Shown here: piece by piece, positions 1 to 7,212 of the stretch
Position numbering within the stretch: position 1 is the first letter of the stretch
How the letters are laid out: the number at the start of each line of letters is the position of its first letter
Program-made: the position numbers and the translations under genes
The notes under the pieces: model-generated
Told to the model about the DNA's origin: nothing
The model's input: the letters and a program-made list of their open reading frames with translations, nothing else
The model's database searches: none
From: an uncultured Flavobacteriales bacterium
GTDB taxonomy: Bacteria; Bacteroidota; Bacteroidia; Flavobacteriales_D; Parvicellaceae
Assembly (NCBI GenBank): GCA_947311095.1
Contig: CAMZKF010000136.1
Location: 1-33,021, forward strand
Direction of reading: 5' to 3'
DNA length: 33,021 bases

Positions 1-1
1 T

Positions 2-1441
2 CCATTTGAAACAAAAATATTTCAAGGAGAAAAAGCTGCTGGAAATGGAGAAGTAATACCAAAAGGAGGTAAATCATTTACTTACTCAAGTACAATTCCT
101 TACAACGCGAGTATGGAAGAAGGTGAATTAGTAGTTAAATTATTGCCTAAAAAAGGAAAGAAAGTAAAAGATTTAGTTACAACAGACAAAATAGCTGACG
201 GAACTATCATTACACCATTACTAGTTCAGTTTGATGATAAAGTAATGTTTGTAAAAGATAACTTTGTAAGAACAACAACAGAAAACACAGCAGCAACAAT
301 CAATTATGCTAAAGCTAAATTTGATGTAAGAAAAGCAGAGTTACAGCAAGAAGATATAGTAGCTTTTGAAGCTTTTGTTACTGATGCAGCGACAAACCCA
401 AAAAGAGAAATGAAAAGCATAGATATTATGGCTTACGCATCTCCAGAAGGTGAAGTTGATAAAAATGCTAATTTAGCTTCTGATAGAGCTGGTTCAGCGG
501 CAGCTTACTTAAACCAACTAATGACAAAAGTAAACTTCCCTGCAGGACAACAAGCTGGTTTTGTTACTCAAAATCCTAAAGGAGAAGATTGGGATGGATT
601 TAAAGCAGAAGTATCAAAAACAACACACGAAGATAAAGAGTTGATTTTAAGAGTTTTAGAAATGACTTCTGATCCTGTAAAAAGAGAAGAAGACATTAAA
701 AACATGGCAAAAACATATTCATTTTTAGAAAAACAAGTTTTACCACAATTAAGAAGATCGACAATGACACTAACTTATGACAAAATAGGTTACAGTGATG
801 AAGAATTGAAACAATTAGCTAAAACAAATCCAGAAGTTTTAAATGTTGAAGAATTATTATTTACCGCTGGATTATACGACGATTTAAATGAAAAATTAGC
901 AGTATATAAAACTGCAGAACGTTTATTTGGAAACGATTACAGAACATCAAACAATGTTGGATATGTATTGTATTTACAAAATGATATCGATGGAGCTGCT
1001 GCAATGTTTGAAAAAGCAAACGGATTAGAATCTAACGCAACGACATTAAACAATTTAGGTGCAATTGCTCACGTAAAAGGAGACAAAGTTGCTGCTGCTG
1101 ATTATTTTGATAAAGCTGGTAGTTCTGCTGAAACAAATTACAACAAAGGTATTATTGCAATACAAAATGCAGATGTAGCGGTAAAAGAAGGAAGATATGC
1201 TGAAGCAATTTCTAACATGGGGAGTTACAAAACATTGAACCTAGCTTTAGCAAAAATATTAAACGGAGAAGCTGATGCTGCTATGGAAATTATAGACGCT
1301 AGTGCTGATTCTGATGTAGCTTTAGCTTATTATTTAAAAGCTATTATTGGAGCAAGAACAAACAATAAAGATTTAATGTTGAATAACTTAAACTCTGCAA
1401 TTGGAAAAGATGCTTCTTTAAAAGAAAAAGCTAAAAGATAG
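2..1441 (+). CDS. OmpA-like/TPR protein, 5'-truncated by window edge
   Basis: The frame is open from base 2, so the ATG at 113 in the ORF track is internal and the true start lies outside the window. The visible part has an OmpA-C-like stretch (IDIMAYASPEGEVDKNANLASDRA) followed by a helical C-terminal half with TPR-like segments (NNVGYVLYLQNDIDGAAAMFEKA, NNLGAIAHVKGDKVAAADYFDKA). Such proteins in Bacteroidota are envelope-associated; peptidoglycan contact through the OmpA-like part is inferred only. The apparent TAG stop at 1439-1441 is probably not the real end: one frame over, the sequence continues as DREFIKYADAISAL and ends at TAA 1479-1481. This looks like a one-base insertion or two-base loss in the A-run at 1433-1436. 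A strong terminator follows. Family assignment is moderate, exact function unknown. Confidence 0.75.
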   Translation, partial: PFETKIFQGEKAAGNGEVIPKGGKSFTYSSTIPYNASMEEGELVVKLLPKKGKKVKDLVTTDKIADGTIITPLLVQFDDKVMFVKDNFVRTTTENTAATINYAKAKFDVRKAELQQEDIVAFEAFVTDAATNPKREMKSIDIMAYASPEGEVDKNANLASDRAGSAAAYLNQLMTKVNFPAGQQAGFVTQNPKGEDWDGFKAEVSKTTHEDKELILRVLEMTSDPVKREEDIKNMAKTYSFLEKQVLPQLRRSTMTLTYDKIGYSDEELKQLAKTNPEVLNVEELLFTAGLYDDLNEKLAVYKTAERLFGNDYRTSNNVGYVLYLQNDIDGAAAMFEKANGLESNATTLNNLGAIAHVKGDKVAAADYFDKAGSSAETNYNKGIIAIQNADVAVKEGRYAEAISNMGSYKTLNLALAKILNGEADAAMEIIDASADSDVALAYYLKAIIGARTNNKDLMLNNLNSAIGKDASLKEKAKR

Positions 1442-1500
1442 AGAATTTATTAAATATGCTGATGCTATCAGTGCACTTTAAAATAAATTTATTTTAATTA

Positions 1501-1537
1501 AAAGCCTTTAGAAATAGTTCTAAAGGCTTTTTTTTTG
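1501..1537 (+). terminator. Rho-independent terminator after the TPR gene
   Basis: A perfect 13-bp stem (AAAGCCTTTAGAA / TTCTAAAGGCTTT) with a 4-nt loop runs straight into a T-tract of about nine. It ends the transcript of the upstream TPR gene. Confidence 0.9.
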
Positions 1538-1676
1538 TTCTTTTTAACCTGTAATAGATAAATGAAAACCGAAATACTACTTTAGACGCATTTTAATATC
1601 AATTTGGTGTGATTATCATACTCAGTAGCTTAAAAATAAAACTTCAATAAAATACTCTGTATTAGAAAAAATACCC

Positions 1677-1684
1677 TATATTTG
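1677..1684 (+). promoter_or_regulatory. Candidate rho promoter -7 box (TATATTTG)
   Basis: TATATTTG matches the Bacteroidota -7 consensus TAnnTTTG exactly, but no TTTG/TTG is visible about 20 bases upstream. It lies about 107 bases before the rho start, implying a leader of roughly 100 nt. The rest of the 1442-1790 gap holds the upstream terminator and AT-rich sequence without a gene. Confidence 0.45.
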
Positions 1685-1691
1685 TATCATC

Positions 1692-1736
1692 ATTTAGTGG
1701 AAACCAATTACTTTCTTAAATAACCAACCACTAAAT
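1692..1736 (+). repeat. Inverted repeat in the rho leader
   Basis: Perfect 9-bp arms ATTTAGTGG (1692-1700) and CCACTAAAT (1728-1736) enclose a 27-nt loop. They lie just downstream of the candidate rho promoter, so the leader RNA could fold into a large-loop hairpin. A regulatory role is inferred only. Confidence 0.4.
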
Positions 1737-1790
1737 ATTCTAAAAAAGAATCCAAAAAAACACATTATATAATAATATTACAGTAGATAT

Positions 1791-3515
1791 ATGTACGATA
1801 TAGCTCAATTGAGAAGTAAAAAAGTTGCCGAATTACGTGAAATAGCAACAGAATTAAAAATCACGAAAGTAGATAAAATTAAAAAAGCAGATTTAGTTTA
1901 TAGAATTTTAGACGAACAAGCATTAGTTGTTCCCAAAAAAGATATAGAAAAACCTCGCCCTAAAAAAGTTTCTCACCCGAAGAAAGATATGCCTCAAAAA
2001 AAAGAAGCTAATCCTAAAACAGGTAATAAACAAGAAACCTCTAAAAACAACCAGGGAAAAAACATAAACCCTAAAGATAGCTCTCGTCCTCAAAAGAATT
2101 TCAAAAAAAATGACAATTCTTCTCCAGAAAAAAAAGAGCAAAAACAAGACAATAGGAAAAACGTTAATAATTCGGATTCTAAAAATACGGATTCAAAACA
2201 GCAAAACAATAGAAACAATAATCGCAAACACGATAATTCTAAAGCAAACGCTAATAATCCGAACAATAAAGGAAATAAGAATAAACCTAACAACACCAAT
2301 AAACAACATAATAATACAAATCAAAAGAGAGTTAACAATCCCAATCAAAAAACTCAAAAAAAGCATCAAACTACAGCTGAAGAATTAGGGTATAATTTTG
2401 ATGATTTGATATTTAGTGAAGGAGTTTTAGAAGTGATGCAAGACGGTTATGGTTTTTTAAGATCTTCTGACTATCATTATTTACCTTCACCAGATGATGT
2501 TTATGTTTCTCATTCTCAAATTAAATTATTTGGTTTAAGAACAGGCGACACCATCAAAGGAAGTATTAGACCTCCAAAAATAGGAGAACGTTATTTTCCA
2601 TTGATTAAATTTTTAAAAATAAACGGAAGAGACCCTAACGACATAAAAGATAGAGTTCCTTTTAAATATTTAACACCTTTATTTCCTTCTGAAAAATTAA
2701 AATTAACAGGGCACAGTAAGGAGAGCATCTCTACTCGTGTAATGGATTTGTTCTCGCCAATAGGAAAAGGTCAAAGAGGAATGATTGTAGCGCAACCTAA
2801 AACAGGTAAAACAGTACTGTTAAAAGATGTAGCCAATGCCATTGCTAGTAATCATCCTGAAGTTTATCTAATGGTTTTACTTATTGATGAAAGACCAGAG
2901 GAAGTTACAGATATGCAACGAAGTGTTAACGCAGAGGTAATTGCCTCTACATTTGACGAACCTGCCGAAAGACACGTAAAAGTAGCAAATATTGTACTCG
3001 AAAAAGCAAAACGATTGGTTGAAAGTGGACACGATGTGTGTATTTTACTCGATTCAATAACTCGATTGGCTAGAGCTTACAACACTGTAATGCCAGCTTC
3101 TGGAAAAGTCTTAACAGGAGGGGTAGACGCCAATGCACTACATAAGCCCAAGCGTTTCTTTGGAGCTGCTAGAAATATTGAAAATGGAGGTTCATTAACA
3201 ATTATAGCCACTGCTCTAACAGATACAGGTTCGAAAATGGATGAGGTTATTTTTGAAGAGTTTAAAGGTACTGGTAATATGGAATTACAGCTAGACCGTA
3301 AAATTGCTAACCGAAGAATTTTCCCTGCTATTGATATTTTATCTTCAGGAACAAGAAGAGAAGATTTGTTAATGACAAAAGAAGAATTACAAAGAATTTG
3401 GTTGTTAAGAAAGTTTATGGCGGATATGAAATCGGTAGAAGCTATGGAGTTTTTGAAAGACCGTATGCAATCTAGTAGAAACAATGAAGAATTTTTAGCT
3501 TCGATGAATGGCTAA
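1791..3515 (+). CDS. rho: Transcription termination factor Rho with Asn/Lys-rich insertion
   Basis: Rho is a hexameric RNA-dependent ATPase that ends transcription on untranslated RNA. In order: a Rho_N/SAP-like helical domain (about residues 4-45), a low-complexity Asn/Lys/Gln-rich stretch (about 50-195), an RNA-binding cold-shock-like domain ([20 protein letters not shown], about 210-280), and the ATPase core with Walker A (QPKTGKT, about 335-341), Walker B ([16 protein letters not shown]) and the conserved [13 protein letters not shown] segment. The 574 residues exceed the roughly 420 of E. coli Rho because of the insertion. The ATG at 1791 gives a standard N-terminus. The gene is alone, with its own leader and a strong terminator downstream. 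Several ORF-track entries over 1923-2388 are shadows of the biased insertion. Confidence 0.98.
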   Translation: MYDIAQLRSKKVAELREIATELKITKVDKIKKADLVYRILDEQALVVPKKDIEKPRPKKVSHPKKDMPQKKEANPKTGNKQETSKNNQGKNINPKDSSRPQKNFKKNDNSSPEKKEQKQDNRKNVNNSDSKNTDSKQQNNRNNNRKHDNSKANANNPNNKGNKNKPNNTNKQHNNTNQKRVNNPNQKTQKKHQTTAEELGYNFDDLIFSEGVLEVMQDGYGFLRSSDYHYLPSPDDVYVSHSQIKLFGLRTGDTIKGSIRPPKIGERYFPLIKFLKINGRDPNDIKDRVPFKYLTPLFPSEKLKLTGHSKESISTRVMDLFSPIGKGQRGMIVAQPKTGKTVLLKDVANAIASNHPEVYLMVLLIDERPEEVTDMQRSVNAEVIASTFDEPAERHVKVANIVLEKAKRLVESGHDVCILLDSITRLARAYNTVMPASGKVLTGGVDANALHKPKRFFGAARNIENGGSLTIIATALTDTGSKMDEVIFEEFKGTGNMELQLDRKIANRRIFPAIDILSSGTRREDLLMTKEELQRIWLLRKFMADMKSVEAMEFLKDRMQSSRNNEEFLASMNG

Positions 3516-3529
3516 AATAATTCATAAAG

Positions 3530-3567
3530 AAAAAAATCCGTTAAGTTATCTTAACGGATTTTTTTTG
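3530..3567. terminator. Bidirectional terminator between rho and the converging lipoprotein gene
   Basis: The perfect stem AATCCGTTAAG / CTTAACGGATT with a TTAT loop is flanked by A-runs on the left and T-runs on the right, so it can terminate both rho (+) and the converging minus-strand gene. Confidence 0.88.
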
Positions 3568-3585
3568 TTTAATTTTTAGAGTAAT

Positions 3586-4069
3586 TTATTTCAGTGCGCA
3601 ATCTTCTTGGGAAGAACTATCAAGAGATATTTGAACTAGTTCATGTCCTTGAGCTTTACACCAATCATCGGCATCTTTTTTAGACAACTTAGGTGTTAAA
3701 TAATTATCTGTTGATGTATTGGTACTTCCGCCGACTGTAGAAGTTGACGTACAAACACACGTTCTGTGTCTTTTACAAGATGTAGCAAAACTTACATCTA
3801 CAATTCCTAATATTAATGTTTTTTTATCATTTAATTCACATGTTTCAACTTCTTCATAATCTAATGAAGTTCTAGAAGCTCCTTGACTATTTTTACACCA
3901 ATCTAATGCATTTCTTTTAGACATTTTTGTTGGACTATTCATAGTTCTCGAACTAGTAGTTGTTGATACTCCATTTACTGTTTCAACCGTTTTACACTCG
4001 CAAGTATAATCCTTTTTACAAGAGGCTAACAATGCGACTGTACCCAGTACTAAAATCGTTTTTTTTCAT
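3586..4069 (-). CDS. Cys-rich two-repeat lipoprotein; start needs a one-base correction
   Basis: The uninterrupted frame begins only at a TTG (4032). Reading upstream, an ATG at 4069 followed by eight A residues (4059-4066) would, with seven A's, encode MKKTILVLGTVALLASC, a textbook lipoprotein signal peptide with lipobox LASC. The body is two similar units of about 65 residues, each with the pattern C-x5-C-x-C, a central WCK and a late Cys (CKKDYTCEC...LDWCK...ETCEL and CKRHRTCVC...DDWCK...EDCAL). The linker KKTLILGIVDVSFATSC resembles a second, decayed signal peptide, so the gene appears to be a fused tandem duplication. A canonical promoter sits upstream and a terminator downstream. No family was recognised; an envelope lipoprotein with disulfides is inferred. 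Confidence 0.7.
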
Positions 4070-4098
4070 AAATTTAAGTTTTGATATTTAATCATATT

Positions 4099-4129
4099 CA
4101 AATTTATTTTTTTAGAATAACCAAACAAA
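4099..4129 (-). promoter_or_regulatory. Promoter of the lipoprotein gene (TTTG-N19-TAAATTTG)
   Basis: On the minus strand, TTTG (4129-4126), a 19-base spacer and TAAATTTG (4106-4099) match the Bacteroidota promoter pattern in sequence and spacing. It lies about 30 bases before the ATG at 4069, supporting that ATG rather than the TTG at 4032 as the real start. Confidence 0.65.
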
Positions 4130-4289
4130 ACCCAAATAAATCATTCCTGATATAAAAAATATTTAAACAGGTATTAACTACTGTGAATTAGTTCCTTATG
4201 TGTTTTTATTCTTAGGTTAGTATTTATTCTAATTCACTAAAAATACCATCTAAATCGTATGAAAGTAGTAGTATTACTTCTTCTAACAC

Positions 4290-5594
4290 TTATCCTTTGT
4301 ACTTAATCCACTTCCATAACTCTTGCCAAGTAATTTTTTTACCGTGCATTAATATTCCTGTTCGGTATATTTTTCCTGCTAGCCAAGTTGTAGCTATAAA
4401 TGTAACAATTAGCAATAGCATAGAGGTAATGATTTGCCACCACAAACCTTCCGAGCCCATTGCTGCTCTTGCTAACATTACAACAGGTGAAGTAAATGGA
4501 ATTTGACTGCACCAAAACAAAACAGGACTATTTGGGTTATCGATAGACAATATTACAATCAAGTACGAAAACATTAATGGGGCTGTAATTGGTACCATAA
4601 ATTGTTGTGAATCGGTTTCGTTGTCAACAGCAGCACCTATTGCAGCCATAAGCGCTCCATAAAGTAAATAGCCTCCTATAAAATAAAAGAAAAATAATCC
4701 AATTAACAATACCCAATTAATTTCTAAAAGTGTGTTGATTATATTGGCCTGAACATTAGACATTCCTGCAATTACCTCGGGCGATTGGTTGGCAGCTGAG
4801 TAAAACTCAGAATCAATCATTCCCATAGCGATAGAACCAAAAATGGATGACAAAATAATCCAAACCGCAAATTGAGTTAATCCAACAAACATAATTCCTA
4901 TTATTTTTCCCATCATCAATTCAAACGGTTTTACCGAAGAAACTATAACCTCGACTATACGACTCGATTTTTCTTCTATCACACCTTTCATTACAAGTGT
5001 TCCGTACATAAAAATAAACATAAAAGTAGACACTCCAAATGCCATTCCTACAAATGCTTTTACTTTTACATTCGATTCTTTTCCACTTTTATAATCAATG
5101 GCTTTTAGGCTTACCTTGTTTTTTAAACGCATGTAAGTGTCTAAAGACACATTTAATTCTTTTAGTTTTAATTTCTCTATGCTTTCGTTCACCAATCGTT
5201 CCAAATACATTCTAGTTTTGGTACTCGGAGCTTCCTTAAAATATAAGTGTCCCGAACCGTTGTTCATTTCTACAATGGTTTCTGGTAGGTATAAAAGCAA
5301 ATCTAAACTTTCGTCATTTTTAAATGACTCCTTTGCATCGTCTAAGTTTTTAGTCCCTGTGGTGTCAAAAACCATTAGGTTAAACTGCTCGGTAGGTTTA
5401 AATGGTTTTGAAACTACATAAGTATCGTCATGAATCAATATGTTTAGACTCTTATCTTCTTGTTTTCCCAAAAATATAGCCCCAACCATAAATCCAACCA
5501 TTAAAATAGGACCTAAAACCGTCATTAATAAAAACGATTTTTTAGAAACTCTACTTAGGTATTCTCTTTTTATTATTAATCCTATTTTACTCAT
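4290..5594 (-). CDS. ABC-2 type exporter permease (NatB-like)
   Basis: The membrane subunit of an ABC exporter, pairing with the ATPase encoded just upstream. It has one N-terminal membrane segment (SFLLMTVLGPILMVGFMVGAIFLG), an extracytoplasmic domain of about 150 residues, and a C-terminal group of about five hydrophobic segments (FGVSTFMFIFMYGTLVMKGVIEEKSSRIVEVIVSS and following). This is the layout of ABC2_membrane_3/NatB permeases. The segment VIEEKSSRIVEVIVSSVKPFELMMGKI is typical of the family. Sodium or drug export is known for relatives, but the substrate here cannot be told. The gene starts with ATGAGT, which is also the edge of a three-copy tandem repeat that separates it from the ATPase by 192 bases, unusually far for such a pair. 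Confidence 0.9.
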   Translation of the reverse strand: MSKIGLIIKREYLSRVSKKSFLLMTVLGPILMVGFMVGAIFLGKQEDKSLNILIHDDTYVVSKPFKPTEQFNLMVFDTTGTKNLDDAKESFKNDESLDLLLYLPETIVEMNNGSGHLYFKEAPSTKTRMYLERLVNESIEKLKLKELNVSLDTYMRLKNKVSLKAIDYKSGKESNVKVKAFVGMAFGVSTFMFIFMYGTLVMKGVIEEKSSRIVEVIVSSVKPFELMMGKIIGIMFVGLTQFAVWIILSSIFGSIAMGMIDSEFYSAANQSPEVIAGMSNVQANIINTLLEINWVLLIGLFFFYFIGGYLLYGALMAAIGAAVDNETDSQQFMVPITAPLMFSYLIVILSIDNPNSPVLFWCSQIPFTSPVVMLARAAMGSEGLWWQIITSMLLLIVTFIATTWLAGKIYRTGILMHGKKITWQELWKWIKYKG

Positions 5595-5753
5595 TATCTT
5601 ATTTTTTCTTTATTTGTATTCGTGAGAACGCTTCGCTTAGTTACTCATTTATCTTATTTTTTCTTTATTTGTATTCGTGAGAACGCTATCGCTTAGTTAC
5701 TCATTTATCTTATTTTTCTTTATTTGTATTCGTGAGAACGCTATCGCTTAGTT
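5589..5753 (-). repeat. Three tandem copies of a 54-56 bp repeat between ATPase and permease genes
   Basis: Copies at 5589-5642 (54 bp), 5643-5698 (56 bp) and 5699-5753 (55 bp), with the start of a fourth (ACTCATTT) after them. They differ only by small indels. On the coding strand each unit begins ATGAGTAACTAA, so each carries a start codon followed by a stop three codons later. The innermost copy overlaps the first six bases of the permease gene. There are no spacers, so this is not a CRISPR array. Confidence 0.95.
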
Positions 5754-5786
5754 ACTCATTTTTTTATTTATTGAGAATCTTCAGCG

Positions 5787-6743
5787 TTATTTTTCAGAAA
5801 CATTTTGAGTATCAGAATTTTCTTTTACCATTTTTATAAATATTTCATTCATGCTTAGCGCTACTTTATTGAAACTAATTACTTCAACAGCATCTAAAAG
5901 ACCTTTTAAGAAATTATTTAGCTCCATTTTTTCGTTCAATTTTACCTGAACCATAAAATGATTTTTACTCAATTCTTCTTTTTCTATCATTTCCCAACCA
6001 CCCCAAACGGCATTGGCAAAAGAAACCATGTTTCCTTTAAATTCTATTTTATATTGATTTTTAGAAAAGCTTTCTTTTACTTCTTTTACTTTACCTCCCA
6101 ATATTTTTTTCGATTTATTAATCAATGCCATATCGTCACATATTTCTTCTACCGATTCCATGTTGTGCGTCGATAAAATAATAGTAGCTCCGTTGTCTCG
6201 AAGTTCCATAATTTCGTTCTTAATCAAGTTGGCATTTATAGGGTCAAAACCACTAAAAGGCTCATCCAATATCAATAGTTTTGGGCGATGAATAATAGTG
6301 GTAATAAATTGAATTTTTTGAGCCATTCCTTTCGAAAGGTCTTCTACTTTTTTGTTCCACCAGCTCTCAATTTCGAATTTAATAAACCATTTTTTGAGCT
6401 CCGTTCTAGCTTCATTTCTCGACATCCCTTTCAATTGAGCCAAGTAAATTGCTTGTTCTCCAATTTTCATTTTTTTGTACAAACCTCTTTCTTCTGGCAG
6501 GTACCCAATATCTTCAATGTGCTTTCTTTTTAATTTTTCGCCATTAATCAAAATCTCTCCACTATCGGGGGCTGTAATTTGATTTATAATTCTAATTAAA
6601 GATGTTTTTCCCGCTCCATTAGGACCTAAAAGACCAAAAATACTTTGTGGTGGTACGCTTATACTTACATTATCCAACGCGATATGATTAGCGTAGGTTT
6701 TAACTATGTTTCTAGCTTCAAAAACAGGTGTTACTTCATTCAT
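5787..6743 (-). CDS. ABC transporter ATP-binding subunit (NatA-like)
   Basis: The energy-coupling subunit for the adjacent ABC-2 permease. Numbering from the ATG at 6743 (318 residues): Walker A GPNGAGKT (40-47), signature LSKGM (136-140, the form common in NatA-type exporters rather than LSGGQ), Walker B LLILDEP (156-162), D-loop SGFDP, and switch histidine in LSTHNM. A C-terminal extension of about 100 residues follows the nucleotide-binding domain, as in many DUF4162-type exporters. The ORF track begins at a TTG (6752), but that codon overlaps the -7 box TATCTTTG, so the ATG at 6743 is preferred. It is the first gene of a two-gene operon. Substrate unknown. Confidence 0.93.
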   Translation of the reverse strand: MNEVTPVFEARNIVKTYANHIALDNVSISVPPQSIFGLLGPNGAGKTSLIRIINQITAPDSGEILINGEKLKRKHIEDIGYLPEERGLYKKMKIGEQAIYLAQLKGMSRNEARTELKKWFIKFEIESWWNKKVEDLSKGMAQKIQFITTIIHRPKLLILDEPFSGFDPINANLIKNEIMELRDNGATIILSTHNMESVEEICDDMALINKSKKILGGKVKEVKESFSKNQYKIEFKGNMVSFANAVWGGWEMIEKEELSKNHFMVQVKLNEKMELNNFLKGLLDAVEVISFNKVALSMNEIFIKMVKENSDTQNVSEK

Positions 6744-6749
6744 AACAAA

Positions 6750-6782
6750 CAAAGATACAATTTTTTAGACTTTTAGATTCAA
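6750..6782 (-). promoter_or_regulatory. Promoter of the ABC exporter operon
   Basis: On the minus strand TTG (6782-6780), a 22-base spacer and TATCTTTG (6757-6750) match the Bacteroidota consensus. The -7 box ends only six bases before the ATG at 6743, so the transcript would have almost no leader. Confidence 0.55.
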
Positions 6783-6846
6783 GACTTTAAGATTTAAGAT
6801 CTTTTAATGGGTGTTTCTTCTTATTTTTAATGCTAAAAAATAAAAA

Positions 6847-6909
6847 GGCGGGCTATTTGCTATATCTTTTTTGTGAAAAACAAAAAAGGATGCCGCTGCT
6901 ATCCCTAAC
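6847..6909 (-). repeat. Intergenic repeat element, copy 1 (minus orientation)
   Basis: On the minus strand this reads GTTAGGGATAGCAGC..., a T-rich block ending TTTTTTG, a matching A-rich block ACAAAAAAG, then AGCAAATAGCCCGCC. The same order of modules occurs in opposite orientation at 7019-7128. The 6744-7212 gap otherwise holds promoters and AT-rich near-repeats of the type AGACTTTAAGATT. The 66-aa ORF there is not credible. Confidence 0.55.
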
Positions 6910-7018
6910 ACTAAAATAGACCGATTTTTTTAGACTTTAAGATTTTTTTTACGGTCTTCTTCTTTTAATAATATTCCAAATGCCTGTATATAGGATAATA
7001 CTCTAAATAGATTGATTT

Positions 7019-7128
7019 GCGTGAGGGATGGGAGCTTTGTTTGAGCTCTTTTTTGTTTTTTTTCTTGTGAAAAACAAAAAAAGCGAGTGCGGACAGCTCG
7101 ACCTCGATTTTTCATCGAGGGCACGCCC
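7019..7128 (+). repeat. Intergenic repeat element, copy 2 with hairpins
   Basis: Begins GCGTGAGGGATGGGAGC, then a T-rich block (TTTTTTGTTTTTTTTC), its A-rich complement (GTGAAAAACAAAAAAAGC), GGACAGCTCGA, a perfect hairpin CCTCGAT-TTTTC-ATCGAGG (7102-7120), and CACGCCC. It is the inverted partner of copy 1. The shape suggests a dispersed flavobacterial intergenic repeat that forms a stem in RNA. Confidence 0.55.
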
Positions 7129-7163
7129 AAATAAAAAAATAAAACTAGCTTTCTATTAATCTA

Positions 7164-7193
7164 TTGTAACTCTATCAAAAAATTGTATTTTCG
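7164..7193 (+). promoter_or_regulatory. leuS promoter (TTG-N19-TATTTTCG)
   Basis: TTG at 7164-7166, a 19-base spacer and TATTTTCG at 7186-7193 (one mismatch to TAnnTTTG) lie 20 bases upstream of the leuS ATG. Confidence 0.55.
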
Positions 7194-7212
7194 CATTTAT
7201 TAAACAAACATT

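Noticed and set aside
1923-2388. Track ORFs inside rho (both strands)
   Set aside because: They arise from the AAA/AAC-rich insertion and have implausible compositions (nearly all I/K/N/T or F/L/R).
4226-4289. A 21-codon frame right after the permease stop (GTG start, VLEEVILLLSYDLDGIFSELE)
   Set aside because: It is short, has no independent evidence, and readthrough of the TAA is not suggested by the permease family length.
5589-5753. CRISPR array
   Set aside because: The 55-bp units are directly adjacent with no unique spacers, and no cas gene is present.
6767-6960. AGACTTTAAGATT-like near-repeats, also around 10040-10080
   Set aside because: Low-complexity AT-rich sequence with only loose similarity; no defined unit or boundary could be drawn.
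6930-7130. 66-aa minus-strand ORF in the gap before leuS
   Set aside because: It runs through the repeat element and its hairpin, has no promoter or family similarity, and its composition follows the repeat.
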